A DNA stretch of 12,538 nt from Acidobacteriaceae bacterium (GTDB lineage Bacteria > Acidobacteriota > Terriglobia > Terriglobales > Acidobacteriaceae), in the NCBI GenBank assembly GCA_003133425.1, contig PKXI01000278.1, positions 7,354-19,891 on the forward strand. The letters are read 5' to 3'. The position numbers were made by a program, and so were the translations under genes. How positions within the stretch are numbered: position 1 is the first letter of the stretch; each line of letters starts with the position of its first letter. Shown one piece after another: positions 1-5,770 of this stretch. The notes below the pieces were generated by a model. That model ran no database searches. It saw only the letters and a program-made list of their open reading frames with translations, and was not told the DNA's origin.

Positions 1-817
1 TCTTGGTGAAGATGCCGCCGGCAATACGCAGGGCCGCGGCGCCAAGGGATTCGCCAATCGCGAAGCCGATGAAGCAGGGGCCGGCATATTCCTTCGGGAC
101 GAACAAGAGGATGATGAGCATGATCAGCAGTTCGACCGAGATCAGCATCATGCCGACGCTCATGCCGGCCTTCAGCGGAATCGCAAACAGCGGATACGGC
201 TTGCCCTTCAATCCAGCGAATGCCACGCGGGAGTTCGCAAAGGTGTTCACGCGAATCCCGAACCACGCCACGCCGTAGCTGCCCGCGATGCCAACCAGGC
301 TGAACAGCAGGATAATGGGCAGGGTAACCGCTACATTTCCCACCGGCGCCAGAACGCCAAAGTACAGCGAGATAATGACCGCGATGAAAATCCAGAGCAG
401 AAGAATGAACTTGCCCTGCGTGATCAGATACGTTTTGCACGTCTCATAGATCAATTCGGACATTTCCCGCATCGAGCGATGAACCGGCAGGTTCTTCAAC
501 TGCACATAAATCGCCAGGCCGAACAACAGGCCGCCGACGCAGAACAGCAATCCGATCGACAGAAGCTGATGTCCGTTCATGCCGAAAAAATTCGCGAAAC
601 TCACGCTCCTCAAATCCGGCAGTACCAGGTTGGCTTCGCCTCCGCCCGCGTGCTCCTGCGCGCAGGCGAATGTGGGAAACAGCAGGGCCACCACGGCCGC
701 CACCGTCTTCGATTGACGCTTCAAAAATCCCGCAGCGCCCGCCTTGATGGCAAAGGCCGCCAGGAGCGATACCACGCTCACGCCCAGTAAAAAACACACC
801 AAATACGTTGCAGTCAC
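1..817 (-). CDS. hppA: membrane-bound ion-translocating pyrophosphatase, N-terminal part (C-terminus outside window)
   Basis: Integral membrane pump that couples pyrophosphate hydrolysis to H+ and/or Na+ transport across the inner membrane. The 272 visible residues begin at a GTG preceded by GGGAGGA; the frame has no early ATG, so ATG-only gene callers would miss it. Visible are an N-terminal membrane helix (about 5-25), a second hydrophobic segment ending ACAQ (38-53), a short non-membrane stretch with LVLPDL (64-69), then helices at about 86-107, 137-155, 163-182 and 219-240. The segment EYAGPCFIGFAIGESLGAAA followed by LRIAGGIFTK (243-272) matches the conserved core before the substrate-binding loops of this family. 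The catalytic DX7KXE-type motifs and the residue that decides K+ dependence lie beyond base 1, so ion specificity cannot be called. Family membership is clear from the GGIFTK region and topology. Confidence 0.9.
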   Translation of the reverse strand, partial: MTATYLVCFLLGVSVVSLLAAFAIKAGAAGFLKRQSKTVAAVVALLFPTFACAQEHAGGGEANLVLPDLRSVSFANFFGMNGHQLLSIGLLFCVGGLLFGLAIYVQLKNLPVHRSMREMSELIYETCKTYLITQGKFILLLWIFIAVIISLYFGVLAPVGNVAVTLPIILLFSLVGIAGSYGVAWFGIRVNTFANSRVAFAGLKGKPYPLFAIPLKAGMSVGMMLISVELLIMLIILLFVPKEYAGPCFIGFAIGESLGAAALRIAGGIFTK

Positions 818-846
818 AATTCCTCCCGAACTTTTAGGTTTTTGAG

Positions 847-873
847 CCGAATTACGGACGGCCCCGAATTACG
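847..873. promoter_or_regulatory. pair of 10-bp direct repeats in the divergent spacer upstream of hppA
   Basis: CCGAATTACG occurs twice (847-856 and 864-873), 17 bp start to start, 30-56 bp upstream of the pyrophosphatase start. The rest of the spacer (818-1036) shows only small palindromes such as GGGTTTTCCC near 954 and no convincing -35/-10 pair. The repeat may be an operator for the pyrophosphatase or the divergent Mop regulator; the role is inferred from position only. Confidence 0.35.
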
Positions 874-1036
874 CGCCCCTTGAACCACTTGGGGGAATGC
901 CACCGGAAGGCTATCACCCGTATTGGCCACTGTCGAGTGACTGCAATCACAGGGTTTTCCCGCAAATCCCCAATCCGGGACCCGTCCTGTAATGAGACCG
1001 TGTAAAGTACTGGCGAGGGGGTACTTCGATAGCTCC

Positions 1037-1348
1037 ATGACCTCTTCCACCCTGCTTACGCCCCGCCAGGCCGCGGACAAGATCGGCATCAGCTACCCGG
1101 CTCTCAAGCACTGGATCCTTGCCGGCCGCATCCGTACCGTCAAAACCCCCGGCGATCGCAACCAACTCCTCGGCACCATCGCAGAGGTCATCATCGACGG
1201 CCTGCTGGCCAAAGTCGTCCTCGCCATCGGCGACCAGCGCGTCACCGCTATCATCACCGCCGACGCTGTCCGCGAACTCGCCCTCAAACCCGGCGACTCC
1301 GCCGTAGCCCTCATCAAAGCCACCGAAGTCATGATCGGCCACCCATAG
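1037..1348 (+). CDS. small HTH + TOBE (Mop) domain protein, probable molybdate-responsive regulator
   Basis: 103 residues. Residues 5-38 are an excisionase/MerR-like helix-turn-helix (LTPRQAADKIGISYPALKHW, then a recognition-helix and wing start ending KTPG). Residues 41-100 are a TOBE/Mop fold (RNQLLGTIAEV, VTAIITADAVREL, ALIKATEVMI), the molybdate/tungstate-binding module of ModE and molbindin proteins. The architecture is that of stand-alone HTH-Mop one-component regulators. In the usual form TPG is followed by GHHR and a hydrophilic linker before (S/G)RNQL; here TPG runs straight into DRNQL, so most of the wing and linker are missing. The chosen start is the ATG next to the domain; an in-frame ATG at 992 would add 15 unremarkable residues. 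Neither has an ideal ribosome site. No molybdate transporter genes are in the window. Fold assignment is firm, ligand inferred. Confidence 0.82.
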   Translation: MTSSTLLTPRQAADKIGISYPALKHWILAGRIRTVKTPGDRNQLLGTIAEVIIDGLLAKVVLAIGDQRVTAIITADAVRELALKPGDSAVALIKATEVMIGHP

Positions 1349-1482
1349 CCAGGCAAACGCCGGCGCCAACCGATTTATGACTCTCTGCCGCTTCATATTC
1401 TTCTATAGGCATACAACTCTTTGCCACCTCCCACCGTGTCAAGTCCTGTGAAATCAACTCAATGGCAGGAATTCAATTCAGA

Positions 1483-1510
1483 TTGACTCTCGCTCGAAAT
1501 ATCGTATAAA
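1483..1510 (+). promoter_or_regulatory. sigma70-type promoter for the truncated TonB-receptor gene
   Basis: TTGACT (1483-1488) and TATAAA (1505-1510) are separated by 16 bp and lie about 100 bp upstream of the ATG at 1614. The leader between them and the gene contains a tandem CGACTCAG pair (1538-1553) and an AGGAG ribosome site at 1600-1604, 9 bp from the ATG. This is the best consensus-like promoter in the window; start of transcription is inferred. Confidence 0.5.
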
Positions 1511-1613
1511 TTCGTATCAAGTCGCTCCGATTCACCCCGACTCAGCGACTCAGTTCCAGAAAGCCCTGCCATCCATTCCCGATGGCCTCAAAGCAATTCA
1601 GGAGTCCCTGCTG

Positions 1614-2114
1614 ATGAAGCTTTGCCGCGCCTCTCTCGTGATCCTCACTTGTGGACTCGCCGGCGCAGCCGCCGCCAATGCCCAGATCGCCGGAGTCCTC
1701 CGCGGCCGCATTCTCGATGGATCCGGTTCTGCCGTCGCCAACGCCCGGGTCGACCTCACTCAATCCTCCACCAGCCTCCATCAATCCACCCTCTCCACCA
1801 CAACTGGCGACTACGTCTTCATCAACGTCGCATTCGGTTCCTACCGCATCGACGCCAGCGCAGCCAGCTTCCAGCACCTCACCTGCACCGTCATAACCGG
1901 CCAAACCGTCACCGCCGATCTCAATCTGAGGCCTGGCACAGACCAGCAAACCGTAACGGTCACTGGCGACCTTCCTCTGCTCCAATCGGCGACCAGCAAT
2001 ATCGGGACCAACATCTCCCATCCCCTCGTCGTCGCCATGCCGCTCAACACCCGCAATTTTGTGCAGCTCACCGATCCGCGAGTGGTGCAATTTGCAATCC
2101 GTATAAGTAGATGA
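1614..2114 (+). pseudogene. truncated TonB-dependent receptor-like outer-membrane protein, N-terminal remnant
   Basis: 166 residues with a signal peptide (1-24, hydrophobic LVILTCGLAGAAAANA, then QIAG), a carboxypeptidase-regulatory-like beta-sandwich domain (about 25-106: GVLRGRILDGSGSAVANARV, TTTGDYVFINVAFGSYRI, ASFQHL), and the start of a plug-like region (QTVTVTGDLPLLQSATSNI, then MPLNTRNFVQLT at 142-153). In acidobacterial receptors of this type the ARNF/NGRNF-LT motif continues into a plug and a beta-barrel, giving proteins of roughly 1000 residues. Here the similarity stops after T153 (base 2072); the next 13 residues look random before a stop. No barrel follows; the next gene, on the opposite strand, ends only 15 bp away. 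The likeliest history is one large deletion removing about 85% of the gene. The signal peptide, ribosome site and promoter are intact, so a short periplasmic product may still be made. Confidence 0.8.
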
Positions 2115-2129
2115 GACAAGAGCGCCGAA

Positions 2130-3782
2130 CTACTCCACCGGGATGTCGAATTTGTCGTCGGGTAGCTGATCCTGTAAATCTTGTTTGTTCGGGTCGCGCA
2201 CTTGGCCTCCCGGCAACGGATGCAGTTTGAAGAGCACCAGCAGGTTTCGGTCCGGATCATCGAATGCTTTGAAGCTCGCCACCTGCTCCAGTGAGTAATG
2301 AATATGCAAGTCTTCAAGGGTACCCGGATCCAGATCGTTCCACGCTGCGTACCAGCCCGGCTGATAGGTAGCAAGCTTCCTAGGCAAGTCGGGAATTGCC
2401 TCGCTCGGAGATACGAAGTCGTCGCACAGCGCCGGGACGTGACTCACCAAAGATATCTCGTCTCCGCTTATCGATAGCAGCAGCCGATTGCCGTTGGGGT
2501 GTGCATCGATATATTGCGTGAGTTGCTCCGCTGCATTCACAAATGAGTATTCCGGGTGGAACGCGTAATGCATGGTCCGGGCGCCATTCGTAATGGCTGC
2601 CAGCGCCGCAAGCACGATCATTGCCCCGCCAACAGCATGTGCAGCGGGTAAGCGCGTGAAGGGTTCCCCCGCCAGATGACTGGCTAGCGCCTCTGCCCCG
2701 CGCGCCACCAGAATGAAGCAGAAAAACGCCACCACCGCAAAGTACCGTGGTTGAGGATGGTCCTGGAGTGTCATGAACAGGATGTAGCCGGCTACGGCCC
2801 AAATTGAAGCCCCAAACACCGGGTCCAGCAACAACTCGCGACCTCCAGCGTGCCACCACGTCACCACCGCACCCAGCACCATCATTCCCGCCAGCGGAAT
2901 CAGAATACGATCCGCCCAAAGTCCGCCGTGGACCGACCATATGGCGCTAACCAACGGCCAGTAGATCTCGCGTGGTTTGGGGTAATTATTCACAAAGAAC
3001 AAGTAGCTGTAGTCGCCGAACAGGCCAAGCCGCACCACCACCGCCATCCATATCCCATACGTGATCGCGAAGGCACCCAGCGCTGTCAATGCACAACGCA
3101 ATGCCAGCGCGCGCATTTGCCGGAGTTCCATCAGAAGCGCCCACCCCAACGCCGGCAGCAAGAAAACCGCTGTCGTCTTGGTAAGCATCATCAACATAGA
3201 CAGCAGGCCAATACAGATTGAAGCGAGTGTTGGCCGACGCATATGCGGCAGCCGCACCGCCAGGTTCATTGCGCCAAGCGTAAATGCGGTCAGCATCGGT
3301 TCTAGAATCGCCAGCCTGCTAAAGCCGTACAGGAAAGGGCTGGTCACCATCAACGTAACTGCCAACAGTCCAGCCCAGTGCGGTCCCTTAGCCCTTAGCA
3401 GCAGGTAGCTCAACAGCAGATTGGCAAAGAAGAATGCGACGGCCAGTCCCCGCGCGGCCTCCGGAGTTACTCCAGTTACGAAGAAAAGCATCCACTCCAG
3501 AAACGGCAGCACAGGAAGTGCGACGGCGGGATTGAAGTCACCCTTCACATACCAGTTTCCGAACAGGTGTGCGCGAATCGCCGCGTTCCCGTACCAGCCC
3601 TCGTCGGTGTACTTGGCCCAATCAAAAATCCACGGCGAATGGTTAGGAAAATCGGCTCTCAGATGCAGCGCATGCAACACCGCAAACACGACGATCAAAA
3701 CCAACCAGCCGCCGTAGCACCAACTCCTGGTCTTGTTAGTCAATGGCCACTTCTCCCGGGCAATGCTGATTGAATGAGGCAA
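2130..3782 (-). CDS. GT-C/PMT-like multi-pass membrane glycosyltransferase
   Basis: 550 residues. After one helix (about 24-42) comes the first large periplasmic loop with TDEGWYGNAA (59-68); an acidic D60-E61 pair here is the catalytic hallmark of the ArnT/PMT/GT39-83 lineage using polyprenyl-phosphate sugars. A second acidic site is in RLAILEP (E161). Roughly ten further hydrophobic helices run to about residue 400, followed by a soluble C-terminal segment of about 120 residues (YSFVNAAEQLTQYIDAH onward), as in cell-envelope glycosyltransferases of this group. The longest reading starts at TTG (3782) without a good ribosome site. A TTG at 3743 (Leu14) is preceded by GGGAGAAG at 9-bp spacing and may be the real start. 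It stands alone: no polysaccharide cluster flanks it. Donor and acceptor cannot be inferred. Confidence 0.82.
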   Translation of the reverse strand: MPHSISIAREKWPLTNKTRSWCYGGWLVLIVVFAVLHALHLRADFPNHSPWIFDWAKYTDEGWYGNAAIRAHLFGNWYVKGDFNPAVALPVLPFLEWMLFFVTGVTPEAARGLAVAFFFANLLLSYLLLRAKGPHWAGLLAVTLMVTSPFLYGFSRLAILEPMLTAFTLGAMNLAVRLPHMRRPTLASICIGLLSMLMMLTKTTAVFLLPALGWALLMELRQMRALALRCALTALGAFAITYGIWMAVVVRLGLFGDYSYLFFVNNYPKPREIYWPLVSAIWSVHGGLWADRILIPLAGMMVLGAVVTWWHAGGRELLLDPVFGASIWAVAGYILFMTLQDHPQPRYFAVVAFFCFILVARGAEALASHLAGEPFTRLPAAHAVGGAMIVLAALAAITNGARTMHYAFHPEYSFVNAAEQLTQYIDAHPNGNRLLLSISGDEISLVSHVPALCDDFVSPSEAIPDLPRKLATYQPGWYAAWNDLDPGTLEDLHIHYSLEQVASFKAFDDPDRNLLVLFKLHPLPGGQVRDPNKQDLQDQLPDDKFDIPVE

Positions 3783-4088
3783 CAGAAGAAATGTGTCCCA
3801 GGATTCTTTGAGATCTAGCTAAGCTGGGATGTATGACGCCTCGGTGGGAATGCATCGAGTATATCGTGGTTTAAACTTTTCCCCAAATCATCAAATGATT
3901 TGCGCCTAAGTGACATTGGCCGTAGCCGCACGGGAAAGACAGATGCAGATGCGACTGCCCTGGATTTCCGCTGTCCAACAAAACATCCGTTCTCGCTTCC
4001 GTTCATGTTTCCTTGAACTTCGCCGATGAAACGACTGTTGGCCCGATACATCCTCTTGGGCCGACGGAAGTGAGGCACATTGAGAACG
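3783..4088. other. divergent spacer between glycosyltransferase and orphan regulator
   Basis: About 305 bp with no supported gene; overlapping minus-strand reading frames are short and family-less. It is slightly AT-richer than its surroundings, contains the palindrome described at 3884-3902, and an imperfect direct repeat TTGGCCCGA / TTGGGCCGA (4038-4046 and 4056-4064, 18 bp apart) just upstream of the regulator start. No TGGCAC-N5-TTGC sigma54 promoter was seen. Confidence 0.5.
3884..3902. promoter_or_regulatory. perfect 8-bp inverted repeat, candidate operator
   Basis: CAAATCAT-CAA-ATGATTTG, two 8-bp arms around a 3-bp centre, in the divergent spacer 100 bp upstream of the glycosyltransferase and 187 bp upstream of the regulator. 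No T-tract follows on either strand, so a dimeric-repressor site is more likely than a terminator. Bound protein unknown. Confidence 0.45.
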
Positions 4089-5012
4089 ATGCAAAGCGCC
4101 GCTCACTACCAGCCCCAGCCGTCCGTCTCCGGGCTCTCTCTTGTTGAAGCCGACTCTCCGCCCGTCATCCAATTAGTGGGCGTAAGCGCGGCCTGGCGAA
4201 AATTGCTGATGCAGGCAGAAATGGCCGCACCACACTTGCAGGTGGCCGCTATCGAAGGCGAGCACGGCACGGGCAAGAACACACTTGCTCGCTATCTCTT
4301 CTCTCGCTCTCCATTGTCCGGATCGCTTTTTCAGCGTCGCGATGCGCGGGAATGGCTAGCCACCGATGGCGACCCTTCCACGCTTGCCGGCTTTATCTAT
4401 CTCGACCGCGTGGATCTGCTCGCCCCTCCGGGGCAGGGGTTGCTGCTTGGTGTGCTGAGAGCGCTCCAGGATCGTCCGCCGGGCCGCGCCGTTCTGCTGG
4501 CCTCATCGCAGACTTCGCTTCGTCAGATGGCCGGACAGGGGCTGCTGCTTCCCGACCTCGCGTTTCGGCTCACCGCGATTCGATTTGGGATTCCGCCGCT
4601 GCGGCAGCGCCGAGAAGACATAACTCCGCTCGCGCAGTCCCTGCTCGACCGTATCTGCACCCGCTACCAGCAGCGGCCTGTGCTGCTTGGACCTGGCGCG
4701 CTTGCCCGCCTGCTTCAGCACAACTGGCCGGGCAATGTGCGCGAACTGGCCAGCGTGCTTGAAACCGCTTTGCTTGAAGCCGACAACGGCGTCATCCTGG
4801 CCGGCAATCTTGCTTTGTCCTCCGAAGCGGAGACACAACCGAACCAGTTACCCGCCGCCCATCCTGAAGGCCTCTCACTCGATGCCGTCATTCGCCATCA
4901 TGTCCAGCATGTACTCGATCTTAACCGTGGGAACAAGCTTCGGGCTGCCCGTCAACTCTCGATCAGCCGATCGACTCTCTATCGCATTCTCGGCAACGAA
5001 TCCCTCTTATAG
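4089..5012 (+). CDS. orphan NtrC-like AAA+ regulator, lacking the sigma54-contact loop
   Basis: 307 residues. A short unclassified N-terminus (1-30) is followed by a shrunken AAA+ domain: Walker A GEHGTGKN (57-64), a Walker B-like strand FIYLDR (102-107), an arginine-finger region DLAFRLTAIRFGIPPLRQRREDI (156-178, R160), and NWPGNVREL (212-220). The C-terminus is a Fis-type helix-turn-helix (NRGNKLRAARQL, SISRSTLYRIL, 279-301). Compared with a normal NtrC-family domain, the stretch between Walker A and B is about 30 residues shorter and has no E-FGHEKGAFTGA segment, so contact with sigma54 is not expected. The usual Walker B glutamate (LDE) is arginine (R107), so ATP hydrolysis is doubtful. 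No receiver domain and no adjacent kinase. Likely a DNA-binding regulator working in another way, as with GAFTGA-less relatives such as TyrR. An in-frame TTG at 4080 is an alternative start with slightly better GAGG spacing. Confidence 0.8.
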   Translation: MQSAAHYQPQPSVSGLSLVEADSPPVIQLVGVSAAWRKLLMQAEMAAPHLQVAAIEGEHGTGKNTLARYLFSRSPLSGSLFQRRDAREWLATDGDPSTLAGFIYLDRVDLLAPPGQGLLLGVLRALQDRPPGRAVLLASSQTSLRQMAGQGLLLPDLAFRLTAIRFGIPPLRQRREDITPLAQSLLDRICTRYQQRPVLLGPGALARLLQHNWPGNVRELASVLETALLEADNGVILAGNLALSSEAETQPNQLPAAHPEGLSLDAVIRHHVQHVLDLNRGNKLRAARQLSISRSTLYRILGNESLL

Positions 5013-5018
5013 CATTGA

Positions 5019-5035
5019 CCCCCTACCGCAGGGGG
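5019..5035 (+). terminator. GC hairpin just after the orphan regulator gene
   Basis: CCCCCT-ACCGC-AGGGGG forms a perfect 6-bp stem 6 bp after the stop codon. It lacks a downstream T-run, so it is either a weak terminator or an mRNA 3'-end stabiliser. Confidence 0.4.
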
Positions 5036-5036
5036 C

Positions 5037-5125
5037 GAAATGTTCGCCTATAAGGTGCGTCGCAAACGTCAAAGGTTTGCTTATAAGGTTGCGTTTCAGG
5101 GCAAAGGTTCGCTTATAGGGTTGCA
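5037..5125. repeat. three ~24-bp direct repeats at 32-33-bp spacing
   Basis: Copies 2 and 3 (5070-5093 and 5102-5125) read CAAAGGTTYGCTTATARGG followed by TTGCR and differ at only three positions; copy 1 (5037-5059) keeps GTTCGCCTATAAGG then TGCG. GTTYGC cores begin at 5042, 5075 and 5107. The central CTTATAAG of copy 2 is a perfect palindrome, and GCAAAC (5062-5067) pairs with GTTTGC (5075-5080). Spacing of about three helical turns would place bound proteins on one face. A partial echo, CAAAGGGTTGC, is at 5198-5208. Located between the GAFTGA-less regulator and the XRE-type gene, it resembles an operator array or iterons, but function is not shown. Confidence 0.65.
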
Positions 5126-5214
5126 CTTCTTTGAGCACTTAACCTTTCAGGCCACCTAAGTCTTTGGTCTGGCTGCCGGGAAGGTGTCGAAAAGTGACAA
5201 AGGGTTGCAGAGAA

Positions 5215-5276
5215 TTACCCGGTTATGGGTAAAAATGGACATATTCAAGGCATATTAGGGCGAAATACGGCGAAAT
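5215..5276. promoter_or_regulatory. palindrome and 10-bp-period direct repeats upstream of the XRE-type gene
   Basis: TTACCC-GGTTAT-GGGTAA (5215-5232) is a 6-bp inverted repeat, followed by a pair of CATATT(C/A) motifs (from 5239 and 5250) and GGCGAAAT twice (5259-5266, 5269-5276), one helical turn apart. The cluster lies 50-115 bp upstream of the small HTH gene and could be its autoregulatory operator. With the hairpin and three-copy repeat it accounts for most recognisable structure in 5013-5328, which holds no gene. Confidence 0.4.
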
Positions 5277-5328
5277 TGGCGTGTTTTTCTGCGCTTTTCG
5301 TGACAGTGGGGGTGCGCTCGCGAAAGGG

Positions 5329-5751
5329 ATGGGAACGAGAGTGAAGATATTGCGGGAGAGGGCCCGGCTGGAGTTGGAACGGCAACTGCAGCCATACAGA
5401 AGGGCGAGGAGGGATCCGCGGCCGCCGGAGGGATGGCTGAGGGCGATGCGGCTGGCGGCAGGGATTCCGGCGGAGCGAATTGCGGAGGCGATGAAGTTTA
5501 CGACAAAAATGGTGTTTCAGACGGAGCGGTCCGAACAGAGACGGACGATCAGCCCGGAACAGCTTGCAAGGATGGCGCGGGCGCTGGAATGCGATCTGGT
5601 ATACGGGTTGGCGCCGTGGCACCGCTCGCTGGAGGATCGGGCGATGGAACTTGTGGAACAGGAGTTGTGGAGGAAGAGGTATACGAGAAAGACAGGGAAC
5701 AAGGGAACGAGGGGACAAGGGAACAAGGAGGTCGGCGAGCCGGCGGGTTAG
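5329..5751 (+). CDS. XRE-type HTH protein related to mobile mystery protein A
   Basis: 140 residues from the ATG chosen. A basic, helical N-terminus (3-30: ILRERARLELERQLQPYRRA) precedes the family core: RPPEGWLRAMRLAAGIPAER (31-50), a helix-turn-helix (about 46-69), TISPEQLARMARALECDLVYGLAP (73-96), and a C-terminal helix LEDRAMELVEQELW (101-114). The GW-RA-R, LARMA-AL-C-LVY-L-P pattern is that of mobile mystery protein A, normally the partner of a Fic-domain mobile mystery protein B. No Fic gene is adjacent. From about residue 122 the tail (TGNKGTRGQGNKEVGEPAG) is encoded by period-8 DNA repeats and is probably not a functional domain. Start is uncertain: GTG at 5281 and GTG at 5341 are also in frame, and the AAGGG before ATG 5329 is too close to be a good ribosome site. 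Convergent with the methylase remnant; the two stop codons overlap. Confidence 0.72.
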   Translation: MGTRVKILRERARLELERQLQPYRRARRDPRPPEGWLRAMRLAAGIPAERIAEAMKFTTKMVFQTERSEQRRTISPEQLARMARALECDLVYGLAPWHRSLEDRAMELVEQELWRKRYTRKTGNKGTRGQGNKEVGEPAG

Positions 5752-5770
5752 CGAATCAGCAAGTCAGCGT
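5694..5770. repeat. period-8 (octamer) repeat array spanning two convergent stop codons
   Basis: Four units AGGGAACA, AGGGAACG, AGGGGACA, AGGGAACA (5694-5725), a 5-bp remainder AGGAG, then five related units GTCGGCGA, GCCGGCGG, GTTAGCGA, ATCAGCAA, GTCAGCGT (5731-5770). The GTTAGCGA unit supplies TAG for the plus-strand gene and, on the other strand, TAA for the methylase remnant. Both flanking proteins therefore end in repeat-encoded residues. Similar octamer runs are, as I recall, scattered in acidobacterial genomes; this was not checked. Confidence 0.75.

Noticed and set aside
444..797. 117-residue minus-strand ATG frame within the pyrophosphatase region
   Set aside because: Out of frame; the frame starting at GTG 817 gives a transmembrane protein with the pyrophosphatase signature across the whole region.
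1542..2374. Long minus-strand reading frames opposite the TonB-receptor remnant and the glycosyltransferase end
   Set aside because: They are antisense or alternate-frame shadows of the real genes, with compositional bias (Gly/Asp or Arg/Thr/Ser rich) and no domains.
3783..4088. Sigma54 (-24/-12) promoter before the orphan NtrC-like gene
   Set aside because: GG and GC elements are present singly but no TGGCAC-N5-TTGC arrangement with correct spacing was found.
5037..5125. Possible mini CRISPR array
   Set aside because: The units diverge, spacers would be only about 8-10 bp, and no cas genes are nearby; spacing fits protein-binding sites better.
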